Shown: in pieces, positions 16,252 to 24,046 of the stretch
Layout: the number at the start of each line of letters is the position of its first letter
Position numbering within the stretch: position 1 is the stretch's first letter
Notes under the pieces: generated by a model
What the model saw: the letters and a program-made list of their open reading frames with translations, nothing else
Told to the model about the DNA's origin: nothing
The model's database searches: none
Position numbers and translations under genes: made by a program
Assembly (NCBI GenBank): GCA_031553765.1
Contig: JAVBKY010000005.1
Coordinates: 62,001-126,000, forward strand
DNA from: JAITMY01 sp031553765
GTDB lineage: Bacteria; Bacteroidota; Bacteroidia; Bacteroidales; UBA932
Length of the DNA: 64,000 nucleotides
Direction of reading: 5' to 3'

Positions 16252-17547
16252 ATGGGACAGATTTTAAACATTCATGCCCGTGAAATACTTGACTCGCGAG
16301 GCAATCCCACCTTGGAGGTGGAAGTTGTAACCGACGAGGGAACTGCCGGTCGCGCTGCGGTACCATCAGGTGCATCTACAGGTGTACACGAGGCAGTAGA
16401 GTTACGCGATGGTGATGAAGGTCGCTATGGCGGCAAGGGTGTGTTGCGAGCCGTGGAGCATGTAAATACTACGCTTGCAGAAAACCTGCGCGGATTTTCC
16501 ATCTTCGATCAACGTGGTGTAGATAACGCCATGCTGCAGCTCGATGGTACGGAAAATAAGGGCAACTTGGGTGCTAACGCTATTCTTGGCGTATCGTTGG
16601 CAGTGGCGCATGCCGCTTCACAAACATTGGGGCAACCGCTTTATCGCTACGTGGGCGGTGTAAACGCGCACACGCTGCCCGTGCCTATGATGAATATTCT
16701 CAACGGTGGTTCGCACGCCGATAACTCTATCGACTTTCAGGAGTTCATGATTATGCCTGTGGGCGCAGAAACTTTTGCCGAAGCCCTGCGCATGGGTGCA
16801 GAGGTTTTTCACACGCTTAAGTCGGTGCTAAAGGGGCAGGGATATTCTACCAACGTGGGTGATGAGGGGGGCTTTGCACCTAACCTCAAAAGTAACGAGG
16901 AAGGCATAAAGGTTATTTTGGAAGCCATTGAAAAAGCCGGATACAAGCCCGGTGAAGATGTATATATTGCGCTTGACCCCGCGTCGAGCGAGTACTATTT
17001 GCCCGAAGAAAAAGTGTACCACCTGAAGAAGAGCAGCGGTGAAAAGTTGACCGCGCAGCAAATGGTGGATTTCTGGAAAGGCTGGACGAGCAAGTATCCC
17101 ATTCTCTCCATTGAGGATGGTATGGCTGAGGATGATTGGGATGGTTGGAAGTTGCTAACCGATACCATTGGTAGCAACGTGCAGCTGGTGGGCGACGACT
17201 TGTTTGTAACCAATAGTGAGCGTTTGCAAATGGGTATTGACAAGCAGGTGGCCAACTCTATTTTAGTAAAAGTAAACCAAATTGGTTCACTTACCGAAAC
17301 CATTGACGCGGTGAACCTCGCCTACCGCAACAGCTACACGGCCATTATGAGCCACCGTAGCGGCGAAACGGAGGATACTACCATTGCTGATTTGGCGGTA
17401 GCACTTAATACGGACTTAATCAAAACCGGTTCAGCCTCGCGTTCGGATAGGATAGCAAAATATAACCAGCTGCTGCGTATTGAGGAGGCGCTGGGTGATA
17501 ATGCGTACTACTTGGGAAGCGATTTTAAGTATGCTAAGAAGAAGTAA
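16252..17547 (+). CDS. eno: Enolase
   Basis: 431 residues. Enolase converts 2-phosphoglycerate to phosphoenolpyruvate and is also a degradosome partner in some bacteria. REILDSRGNPTLEVEV and SGASTGVHEAVELRD at the N-terminus, catalytic GDEGGFAPNL, metal ligands in YIALDPASSEYY and LSIEDGMAEDDW, and VKVNQIGSLTET with the catalytic Lys, then SHRSGETEDTTIADLAVA. A near-consensus -7 box TAACTTTA lies at 16202-16209. It is a single-gene unit between two terminators. Confidence 0.97.
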   Translation: MGQILNIHAREILDSRGNPTLEVEVVTDEGTAGRAAVPSGASTGVHEAVELRDGDEGRYGGKGVLRAVEHVNTTLAENLRGFSIFDQRGVDNAMLQLDGTENKGNLGANAILGVSLAVAHAASQTLGQPLYRYVGGVNAHTLPVPMMNILNGGSHADNSIDFQEFMIMPVGAETFAEALRMGAEVFHTLKSVLKGQGYSTNVGDEGGFAPNLKSNEEGIKVILEAIEKAGYKPGEDVYIALDPASSEYYLPEEKVYHLKKSSGEKLTAQQMVDFWKGWTSKYPILSIEDGMAEDDWDGWKLLTDTIGSNVQLVGDDLFVTNSERLQMGIDKQVANSILVKVNQIGSLTETIDAVNLAYRNSYTAIMSHRSGETEDTTIADLAVALNTDLIKTGSASRSDRIAKYNQLLRIEEALGDNAYYLGSDFKYAKKK

Positions 17548-17558
17548 TTCTCTTTGCT

Positions 17559-17600
17559 AAAAAAAGTGCGAGTGGAGATAATTCCATTCGCACTTTTTGT
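17559..17600 (+). terminator. Terminator after eno
   Basis: AAAAAGTGCGAGTGGA pairs with TCCATTCGCACTTTTT (one G-T pair) around GATAAT and continues in TGTT. Nearly symmetric, so it may also stop leftward transcription. Confidence 0.9.
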
Positions 17601-17610
17601 TATTCGGGGC

Positions 17611-17678
17611 GTCATTGCGAGCGAAGCGTGGCAATCTCAAGTTGGGAGATTGCTTCGTCGTTCCTCCTCGCAATGACG
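17611..17678. repeat. Family A palindromic repeat
   Basis: GTCATTGCGAGCGAAGCGTG at the left end and CTCCTCGCAATGACG at the right end, with inner inverted AATCTC/GAGATT. It lies between the eno terminator and the converging transporter gene. Confidence 0.88.
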
Positions 17679-17691
17679 TCTCGGATGAAAT

Positions 17692-18945
17692 TTATTTCTT
17701 CACCGGTCTAATTTTATACCCCGCTACCGCAAATAGCAGAATAACGGCGTAGCACGGAGCCATAAGCCAAAATGCTTGTTGATTTCCCATGCCGTCGGCA
17801 AGGTGACCGTACAGCAGCGGAAGCAATGCTCCGCCCGCAATAGCCATAATAAGAATGGCGGAACCAACCTTGGTATGCTTGCCAAGCCCATTGATAGCAA
17901 GCGGGAAAATGGCAGGCCACATGAGCGAGTTGGCTAAACCCAGCAGCGCGATAAATGCTATGGATTGTACACCCGTGGTATTAATAGCGGCCACGGTAAA
18001 TATCACACCCAAGGCAGCACAAATAGCCAGCGCGCGCGATTGACTTATGTATTTTGGTATAACAATAATGCCTATTACGTAACCCAAAATCATGGCGAAA
18101 AGCGGGTAGGAGGGGAATGTTTTGGTGACCTCAAGGCTATAACCTAAAAACTTTCCGTACTGTGAAAGGTAATCTATGGAGATGACCTCCACGCCCACGT
18201 ATAGGAATAGCGCCAACACGCCAACCCAAAAGTGTGGATAGTGAAAAATGGCGCTATCACCGCTGTGCTGTGTTGTTTCTTCGTTGTCCTCAGCGTCAAT
18301 ATCGGGCAGCGGCGAAAATCTGACAAAAAAAGCAAGCGCAAGTAACGCCAGCATAATTATGGTGTATGGTAAAATGACCTTATGCGCTAATGTGTCAAGT
18401 TCCGCGGCGCGGGAAGCTCCTTCGGCAATGGTGATGCTTTTTTCGAGACTATCCATGCGCTGAAATAGAATGCTGCCAATAATTAGCGGGCTTAGCATAC
18501 CTGCCACCTTGTTGCAAATACCCATAATGCTGATGCGTTGTGCAGCACTCTCTATCGGGCCCAATACGGCTACGTATGGGTTTGAAGCGGTTTGTAGTAG
18601 CGCAAGTCCTGTACCCATTACAAATAGGCCGAGTAAAAACAGCGGATAGGTGCGTAACAACGCCGCGGGAATAAAAATCAATGCTCCCGCCGACATGATC
18701 ATTAGCCCAATCATCATGCCGTTTTTAAGCCCTGTTTGCTTAAGCAACTTTGCCGATGGTAATGCCATGACAAAGTAGGAAATGTAAAAGGCGAAGGTGA
18801 CGAAGGCCGCCTGAAAGTTGGTGAGTTCGCAGGCTGCCTGTAGGTAAGGTATTAGCGTGGCGTTGAGCCAGGTAACAAATCCAAAAATAAAAAACAGGAT
18901 GCCGATAATGAAGATGCCAATCCGGGACGAGTATTGTTGCTTCAT
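17692..18945 (-). CDS. Sugar MFS transporter, FucP/GluP family
   Basis: 417 residues with 12 predicted membrane segments. GIFIIGILFFIFGFVTWLNA and an NFQAAFVTFAFYISYF stretch are the hallmark of the FucP-type (fucose/glucose/galactose:proton symport) branch of the major facilitator superfamily. The central cytoplasmic loop (about 215-235) is acidic. No sugar-metabolism gene is adjacent. The substrate is therefore open; glucose or galactose is most common in this branch. Confidence 0.88.
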   Translation of the reverse strand: MKQQYSSRIGIFIIGILFFIFGFVTWLNATLIPYLQAACELTNFQAAFVTFAFYISYFVMALPSAKLLKQTGLKNGMMIGLMIMSAGALIFIPAALLRTYPLFLLGLFVMGTGLALLQTASNPYVAVLGPIESAAQRISIMGICNKVAGMLSPLIIGSILFQRMDSLEKSITIAEGASRAAELDTLAHKVILPYTIIMLALLALAFFVRFSPLPDIDAEDNEETTQHSGDSAIFHYPHFWVGVLALFLYVGVEVISIDYLSQYGKFLGYSLEVTKTFPSYPLFAMILGYVIGIIVIPKYISQSRALAICAALGVIFTVAAINTTGVQSIAFIALLGLANSLMWPAIFPLAINGLGKHTKVGSAILIMAIAGGALLPLLYGHLADGMGNQQAFWLMAPCYAVILLFAVAGYKIRPVKK

Positions 18946-19035
18946 ATTAAATGGTTTGAAGTTGTTTGATGCTCCGCATTTAACTATGGTTAAACAACCG
19001 TCAAACTTTTAAACGCGAAGCATTAAACTATGTCA

Positions 19036-19054
19036 CAAATATAGCGTAAATTTG
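19036..19054. promoter_or_regulatory. Divergent -7 boxes of the transporter and tsaC
   Basis: CAAATATA (19036-19043) is a perfect minus-strand TATATTTG for the sugar transporter. TAAATTTG (19047-19054) is a perfect plus-strand box for tsaC. Only 3 bp separate them, so initiation at the two should be mutually exclusive. Confidence 0.55.
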
Positions 19055-19070
19055 TGTTTTAAAACCTGAT

Positions 19071-19628
19071 ATGGAAGAAATAGAAAAAATAGTCGATATA
19101 CTGCGTAAGGGTGGTACTATGCTTTACCCAACTGATACGCTTTGGGGCTTGGGTTGCGATGCAACCAACGATGAAGCCGTGGCAAAAGTTTTTGCCATTA
19201 AGCAACGTGCCGACTCCAAGAGTTTGATTGTGTTGGTGGACGGTGAAGATATGTTAAGCCGCTACGTGCGTCAGGTGCCCGATTTGGCATGGGATATTGT
19301 ACAGCTGAGCGATGTGCCGCAAACTATTATTTACCCGGGTGGTGCAGGTTTTGCTAAGGGTGTTTGCTCCGAGGATGGCAGCGTAGCTATTCGTATTGCC
19401 GATCATGATTTTTGCAAAAGAATAATTCGCAAGTTGGGTAAGCCCATCGTGTCAACTTCGGCCAATATTTCGGGAAGCGTGGCTCCTGCTACTTTTGCGG
19501 AAATTCCTGTCGCTATAAAAAATGCGGTAGATGTGCAGGTAAGCGAAAAGTACGAGGGCCAGCCTACCTGTAAACCATCAAGCATTATTAAGTTGGAGCT
19601 GGATGGACGGGTACAGGTAATAAGATAA
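19071..19628 (+). CDS. tsaC: Threonylcarbamoyl-AMP synthase (YrdC/Sua5 family)
   Basis: 185 residues. It makes L-threonylcarbamoyl-AMP from threonine, bicarbonate and ATP, the first step of t6A37 tRNA modification. YPTDTLWGLGCDATND, FAIKQRADSKSL and the VSTSANISGS motif are the YrdC-domain signatures. The protein lacks the extra Sua5 domain. It overlaps the next gene by one base (TAATG), so the two are translationally coupled. Confidence 0.93.
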   Translation: MEEIEKIVDILRKGGTMLYPTDTLWGLGCDATNDEAVAKVFAIKQRADSKSLIVLVDGEDMLSRYVRQVPDLAWDIVQLSDVPQTIIYPGGAGFAKGVCSEDGSVAIRIADHDFCKRIIRKLGKPIVSTSANISGSVAPATFAEIPVAIKNAVDVQVSEKYEGQPTCKPSSIIKLELDGRVQVIR

Positions 19629-20044
19629 TGGCAAAGATTCTAAATAAAAAAATCTCGCTGGGGAACGATGACAAGTTCACCCTACTTGCCATTTGTTCGA
19701 CAGAATCCGATACGCGTATGGCATGGTTGCTCAATTGTGCGCTGGGTTTGGATTTTGTGAATAAGGAAGACTTGTTTGGCGTGGAGGTTGACGGGCAGCG
19801 CAGGCCTTTTGCCGTGTTTGTTGCTGAGGATAAAGTGCGCGAGTTGACGTACACGCTAATTACTATTAGGCAGGAGAGCGAGGTACTTATTAAGGCATAC
19901 TCCAACGTCGATTACCTGCTGAAATTTTCACGGGAGTTGGAGTCTGAAGAACTACAAGCTATACGTAGCGCTACTCGTGGCATTTCCGGTGTTACGGCAT
20001 GTCTTGATGTGTCTAATGATGCTAAGTTGCTTGCGGGATTGTAA
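19628..20044 (+). CDS. IPExxxVDY-family protein
   Basis: 138 residues of a small Bacteroidetes-specific family of unknown function named for a conserved motif. Here the motif is degenerate: IKAYSNVDY keeps only I, V, D and Y. The N-terminus FTLLAICSTESDTRMAWLLN and a FAVFVAEDK stretch agree with the family. Relatives commonly sit near fatty-acid synthesis, rnc or pyruvate kinase genes; here it follows tsaC with overlapping stop and start codons. No signal peptide, so presumably cytoplasmic. Confidence 0.65.
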   Translation: MAKILNKKISLGNDDKFTLLAICSTESDTRMAWLLNCALGLDFVNKEDLFGVEVDGQRRPFAVFVAEDKVRELTYTLITIRQESEVLIKAYSNVDYLLKFSRELESEELQAIRSATRGISGVTACLDVSNDAKLLAGL

Positions 20045-20140
20045 GAACGGTACACGGATTACATGGGCTCTGCGACGGACTGTCACAGATAGTCATATAA
20101 CATAAAATGATTATCTCTACCTCTAAACAGCAAATCTTTT

Positions 20141-20342
20141 GCCCTGCAAGGGCTGAATGTGAATAACCGTAGGCTACGCTTCGCTCACCTACGGTACCGG
20201 GAGCGTCCCTTGTGTTGCGCGCGGAGCAAAAACTTATTTCTAGGTAAACGCTTGCTCCGCGCGCAACGTTGGAGATGTCGCATGAACCACGGGTTACGCT
20301 TTGCTCACCCGCGGTTATTCAAATTAACTCCCTTCGGGAGTT
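20141..20342. repeat. Family D composite hairpin repeat, copy 1
   Basis: About 200 bp of consecutive hairpins: GCCCTGCAAGGGC; CCGTAGG...CCTACGG; a long arm GCGCGCGGAGCAA...TTGCTCCGCGCGC; CCACGGGTTACG...CACCCGCGG; and ACTCCCTTCGGGAGT. Copy 2 (26648-26845) has the same order. The spacer 20045-20490 otherwise holds no gene. A reading frame across the repeat (20159-20407) looks like repeat translation and was not called. Confidence 0.85.
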
Positions 20343-20390
20343 GGCGAGTATTGCTGATTGTTGGCAGGGGAGAATTCGGGATACTCATTA

Positions 20391-20440
20391 AAAAAAATAG
20401 CCACTAATGTGCGAATAAAAATTCGCTCATTAGTGGCTAA
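20391..20440 (-). terminator. Terminator after the coiled-coil membrane protein gene
   Basis: TAGCCACTAATG/CATTAGTGGCTA (12 bp), a T-T mismatch, then GCGAAT/ATTCGC around AAAA: an almost perfect 42-nt hairpin. On the minus strand it is followed by TTTTTTTTAATG. Confidence 0.88.
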
Positions 20441-20490
20441 AATATTTTTCGGTGTTTATCCGTAATGTCTGTGTCGTCTGTGTGTTATTT

Positions 20491-21381
20491 CTACTTTAGC
20501 AGAAACTGTCCGGTTCCACTCATGCTACCATCAATGTATACCTCCACAGTATAGGCGCCTTTAGATAGCTTAGTTTCCTTCACATCAAAGTAGATACAGG
20601 TTTCCAAGTCTGCATTTTGGTAGTCCACCTCACGCTTTGCCGAGTACACCAATTTTTCAATGCGCGTATCGAAGCTATCACCGTCAGCGTTGGCAAGTAG
20701 TGATTTGTCGGGTGCTATAATGCGCATGTAGGCAATGCGTGTGCCGGGTTTAGCAATGGTGTTCTCATTAATCGTGAAGCAAGTCTTAATCTTCTTTGTG
20801 CGGCTTGCGTACTGCGTGTCTTTATCGCGCGTGTTGAGTCCCAAGCCGTCAATGTTGCGCACCTTCAGCTGCGACCCTTTTTCTACCTGAGTCGAAAGAT
20901 TTTCTTTTTCCTCGCTCAATTTTTTATTTTCCGCACGTGAGGTTTGTAGATTTTGTTTTACTTCTTGATTTTCTGCTATCAGTTGTTGGCTTAGCGTGTT
21001 CAGCGAATCAATTTGCTTGATGTAGTTGCGCATGATATCACGTAATGTGTTAGCCTCACGCTCGTACTTACGAATTTCAGCAAAGTGCACCTTTTCGTTG
21101 GACCTCATCTTCTCCAGCAGCGTTTGAATTTTGGCCTTCTCACTTTCCAACTCTTGCCTAATGCTATCGTTATCAGTCTGCATTTCGTTGTATTCCAGCA
21201 GCATATTGCTCAATTTCCCGGAAAGGCTGTCGCGCTCCATGGTCATTTCTTCGTTCGTTCTGTCCCACTGGCGTGCTTCGCGCACGTACCACATCGTGAG
21301 TCCCGCAAGTAGTATAGCCAGTATTACTATAATGAACTTATAACCGGAATGGGTTGATTTTTGTACTTCGTTTACTTCCAT
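20491..21381 (-). CDS. Membrane-anchored coiled-coil protein of unknown function
   Basis: 296 residues. One membrane segment (about 15-32, FIIVILAILLAGLTMWYV), then a long coiled coil (about 36-170) rich in Glu, Lys, Gln and Leu heptads, then a globular domain (about 185-296) of beta character ending GAYTVEVYIDGSMSGTGQFL. The orientation (basic residues before the segment) puts the coil outside the cytoplasm. Similar proteins occur across Bacteroidales without known role. gldA lies 30 bp upstream on the same strand, so they may be cotranscribed. Confidence 0.75.
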   Translation of the reverse strand: MEVNEVQKSTHSGYKFIIVILAILLAGLTMWYVREARQWDRTNEEMTMERDSLSGKLSNMLLEYNEMQTDNDSIRQELESEKAKIQTLLEKMRSNEKVHFAEIRKYEREANTLRDIMRNYIKQIDSLNTLSQQLIAENQEVKQNLQTSRAENKKLSEEKENLSTQVEKGSQLKVRNIDGLGLNTRDKDTQYASRTKKIKTCFTINENTIAKPGTRIAYMRIIAPDKSLLANADGDSFDTRIEKLVYSAKREVDYQNADLETCIYFDVKETKLSKGAYTVEVYIDGSMSGTGQFLLK

Positions 21382-21411
21382 AATATATTTATTTTTGTGA
21401 TGAGTACTAAT

Positions 21412-22326
21412 TTACAGAGTAGTCAGCGTTCTGAATACTTCTTCAAGCGCCTTCTCTTGTTGTTGTATTTTTACTATTGTAATATTTTTATTTACAGAAA
21501 ACTGGAATATTTTAGGGCGAATATCTTCCTCGTTTTTTGCAGTGATGATGAAGTTGCGCGGGGCTATTTTTTCTACGTGAGAAATAAAATCCGCTTCCGC
21601 AAAAATACTGTCGTTCACCTCTTCCAAAAACTCTACTTCCACAACTCCGGTACCTCCCGAAACCTGCTTGCGCACATGTTCGGGCGTATCGTTTGCCACT
21701 ATTTGCCCTTTACTTATAATAATAACTTGCCCGCACATGGCCTCCACCTCCTGCATAATGTGGGTAGAGAGTATCACTGTTTTTTCCTTTCCTACGTCGG
21801 TTATCAGCTGGCGTATGGCGGTAAGTTGGTTTGGGTCAAGTCCTGCGGTGGGCTCGTCGAGTATGAGTACATCGGGGTTGTGCAGCAGCGCCTGTGCCAT
21901 GCCTACACGCTGGCGATATCCTTTGGATAGCTGTCCTATCTTTTTGTGCTGTTCAGGTCCTAATCCTGTTAACTCTATCACATGTTTTACACGCGTGTTT
22001 GTATCGTTGCCTAAACCGTAAATACCTGCGGTGAACTCCAAAAATTCTACCACGTACATATCCAAGTAAAGCGGGTTATGCTCGGGAAGGTACCCCACGG
22101 CCTGCCTTGCTTGCAGCGATTGTGTAGCTACGTTGAACCCGTTGACAAATACTTCGCCCGAAGTGGGAGGAATGTAGCCTGCCAGAATTTTCATCATGGT
22201 AGACTTTCCTGCGCCGTTTGGCCCCAACAAACCCACCACCTGACCACGCTCCACCTCAAACGATACGTGGTTTAGCGCGGCTTGCGTGCCGTACAACTTC
22301 GAAACATCTGCTACTTTAATGGACAT
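21412..22326 (-). CDS. gldA: ABC transporter ATP-binding protein, GldA-like
   Basis: 304 residues. Walker A GLLGPNGAGKSTMMK, signature LSKGYRQRVGMAQALL, Walker B DVLILDEPTAGLDPNQ and switch His in VILSTHIMQEV. A C-terminal extension of about 80 residues is typical of the GldA/NosF-like exporters of Bacteroidetes. GldA is part of the gliding-motility ABC complex, but orthologues also occur in non-gliding Bacteroidales. The partner permease genes are not next to it. The promoter is about 135 bp upstream, beyond a family A repeat. Confidence 0.82.
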   Translation of the reverse strand: MSIKVADVSKLYGTQAALNHVSFEVERGQVVGLLGPNGAGKSTMMKILAGYIPPTSGEVFVNGFNVATQSLQARQAVGYLPEHNPLYLDMYVVEFLEFTAGIYGLGNDTNTRVKHVIELTGLGPEQHKKIGQLSKGYRQRVGMAQALLHNPDVLILDEPTAGLDPNQLTAIRQLITDVGKEKTVILSTHIMQEVEAMCGQVIIISKGQIVANDTPEHVRKQVSGGTGVVEVEFLEEVNDSIFAEADFISHVEKIAPRNFIITAKNEEDIRPKIFQFSVNKNITIVKIQQQEKALEEVFRTLTTL

Positions 22327-22355
22327 ATCTTTTATGTTGCTTCCCGCTCAATGTT

Positions 22356-22436
22356 GTCATTGCGGGCTCGACCCGCAATCTCCTGAAGATAAATATTCCT
22401 TCAATTAGGAGATCCCGCGTCAAGCGCGGAATGACA
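22356..22436. repeat. Family A-like palindromic repeat in the gldA leader
   Basis: GTCATTGCGGGCTCGACCCG at one end and CGCGTCAAGCGCGGAATGAC at the other. The core is diverged from the other copies. It lies between the predicted gldA promoter and start codon, so it would be transcribed as part of the leader. Confidence 0.75.
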
Positions 22437-22460
22437 GGTTCTTAAGAAACCTATTAACTA

Positions 22461-22468
22461 CAAATATA
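22461..22468 (-). promoter_or_regulatory. -7 box of the gldA promoter
   Basis: CAAATATA, a perfect TATATTTG on the minus strand, 135 bp upstream of gldA. No clear -33 element. Confidence 0.4.
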
Positions 22469-22512
22469 GCAAAAAGCAGCCCTGCTTTCTCTCGTGAAAT
22501 CATTAAATATGT

Positions 22513-22520
22513 TAACTTTG
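22513..22520 (+). promoter_or_regulatory. -7 box for the small membrane protein gene
   Basis: TAACTTTG matches TAnnTTTG, 58 bp upstream of the ATG at 22578, with a TTTC about 20 bp before it. Confidence 0.45.
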
Positions 22521-22577
22521 AAGGTTAGACTTGCCATTAAAATTACCCGAAATTTAAGATTAATAACTACTTAAACT

Positions 22578-23051
22578 ATGAATTGGAACAAATACCCCAT
22601 ACGCGCAATAAAGTACGTGGCCTACTTTTATATTCTCGGCATTATTTTGTTGTACATAATGCACATTGTGAATGGTGCTTCGTTTACTACGCTGCCCGAT
22701 TTTTCCTCGCTGTTTACGCCACGCCTGCTTATAGGCTTGGGCCTGCTGGGTGTTTGCTACCCCCTGATAGGATTTAATACCATTAGCATGCAGCTGCCCG
22801 AGGGTGGCTGGGAGAAGCATGGTAAAGATTTGCACGAGGCTATGGCGTTGTGTAACATGCGTTTTAAGAGGAATGAGGATGGCAAAATGGTGTATGGCGC
22901 GGTGGCGCCCGTTCGTCGTTTGCTCACCATGTTTGAGGATGAGGTAACGCTGGAGTTGGGTAGCAATAACGAACTTGTTATTTCGGGCTTACGTAAGGAT
23001 GTGGCGCACGTGCGCCTGCGTGTGGGTGATTACCTTCGACGACTATCGTAG
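22578..23051 (+). CDS. Small membrane protein of unknown function
   Basis: 157 residues with two membrane segments (about 12-34, AYFYILGIILLYIMHIV, and 49-70) and a soluble C-terminal half with beta-rich VTLELGSNNELVISGLRKDV that could be a small PH-like or regulatory domain (weak inference). Its own promoter lies upstream. yitT follows 56 bp later across a CCCTAACAGGG hairpin, so the two may form a unit. I do not recognise the family. Confidence 0.7.
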   Translation: MNWNKYPIRAIKYVAYFYILGIILLYIMHIVNGASFTTLPDFSSLFTPRLLIGLGLLGVCYPLIGFNTISMQLPEGGWEKHGKDLHEAMALCNMRFKRNEDGKMVYGAVAPVRRLLTMFEDEVTLELGSNNELVISGLRKDVAHVRLRVGDYLRRLS

Positions 23052-23058
23052 CTACATA

Positions 23059-23090
23059 ACCCTAACAGGGTCTCAAAACCCTGTTAGGGT
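23059..23090. repeat. Family B hairpin (ACCCTAACAGGGT)
   Basis: ACCCTAACAGGGT and ACCCTGTTAGGGT form a perfect 13-bp stem around CTCAAA. The same hairpin brackets the RAYT transposase gene 9.7 kb away (32802 and 33451). Confidence 0.9.
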
Positions 23091-23106
23091 CTTCTAGTTT
23101 TTTCTT

Positions 23107-24027
23107 ATGCAAAAAAAATACGTTGACATACTAAAGGACTACGGCATTATTTCGTTTGGTCTGCTGGTGTACGTTTTCGGGTGGGTGGCGTTTATTATCC
23201 CCAACGGAATTGTGGGCGGTGGCGTTAGCGGTATTGGTGCTTTAATTTATTATGCTACGGGTTTTGAAGTGTCGTACACCTACCTGCTGGCTAACGTTTT
23301 TTTGTTGATACTTGGCGTAAAAGTGTTGGGGCGCAACTTCGGTACCAAAACGGTTTACGGAATTGTGTTCAGCTCGCTACTCTTTTATCTTTTACCAAAA
23401 GTTGTTCCTCAGTCTTTGATAGAACAGGTGCAGTCCGAAGATAATTTGCTGCTGTGGGCGCTCATTGGCGGCGTGTTTGAGGGCACGGGTATTGGTATTG
23501 CGTTTACGCGCGGCGGCAACACGGGTGGCACGGATATCATAGCGCTTATGGTAAATAAGTTTAAGCACGTTAATCCCGGTCGGGTGCTGCTTTACTGCGA
23601 TATTATTATTATAGGCTCATCCTTGTTCTTACCGCATCGTACCATTCTTTCGGCATTGTACGGCGGCATTATGGTGGCGGTATCTACCTACATGGTCGAC
23701 GTGCTGATTGTAGGGTCGAAGCAAAGCATGCAGGTACTTATTTTCTCTGAAAAGTACGAGGAAATAGGTAAAAAAATTGATGAAATTTTGGGACGTGGTA
23801 TGACCTTGCTTACTGCCAAAGGATGGTACACACGTAAGGAGCGTGATGTGTTGCTGGTAGTGGTGCGCAAGTACGAAGTAAATACCGTTTACCGCATTAT
23901 AAAGGAGGTGGATAAGGATGCGTTTATTTCCACATCCAGCGTAACCGGTGTGTTTGGTGAGGGCTTTGAGCCAATAAAGGACGGGACGGTGCGGTTAAAG
24001 AAGGAAAAGCATAAGGGGAAGGCTTGA
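23107..24027 (+). CDS. YitT family membrane protein (DUF161/DUF2179)
   Basis: 306 residues. Five or six membrane segments in the first 200 residues, with the glycine-rich IPNGIVGGGVSGIGALIYY and TRGGNTGGTDIIALMVNK motifs of the YitT_membrane domain. A C-terminal DUF2179 domain follows (about 235-290), GMTLLTAKGWYTRKERDVLL. Function in the cell envelope is unknown. Its last codons lie in the stem of a bidirectional terminator and its stop codon in the loop. Confidence 0.9.
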   Translation: MQKKYVDILKDYGIISFGLLVYVFGWVAFIIPNGIVGGGVSGIGALIYYATGFEVSYTYLLANVFLLILGVKVLGRNFGTKTVYGIVFSSLLFYLLPKVVPQSLIEQVQSEDNLLLWALIGGVFEGTGIGIAFTRGGNTGGTDIIALMVNKFKHVNPGRVLLYCDIIIIGSSLFLPHRTILSALYGGIMVAVSTYMVDVLIVGSKQSMQVLIFSEKYEEIGKKIDEILGRGMTLLTAKGWYTRKERDVLLVVVRKYEVNTVYRIIKEVDKDAFISTSSVTGVFGEGFEPIKDGTVRLKKEKHKGKA

Positions 24028-24046
24028 GCCATCCCCTTATGCTTTT
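24005..24046. terminator. Bidirectional terminator overlapping the end of yitT
   Basis: AAAAGCATAAGGGG and CCCCTTATGCTTTT form a perfect 14-bp stem. On the plus strand T5 follows, and on the minus strand TTTTCC. It serves both converging genes. The yitT stop (24025-24027) is in the loop. Confidence 0.88.

Noticed and set aside
20159..20407. 82-codon open frame downstream of the IPExxxVDY gene
   Set aside because: It is the translation of a family D repeat and has no start context or promoter; the same hairpins in copy 2 do not keep the frame.
21361..21930. 189-codon frame on the plus strand opposite gldA
   Set aside because: Lies wholly antisense to the GldA ATPase; Tyr/Phe-rich composition is what antisense of this gene would give.
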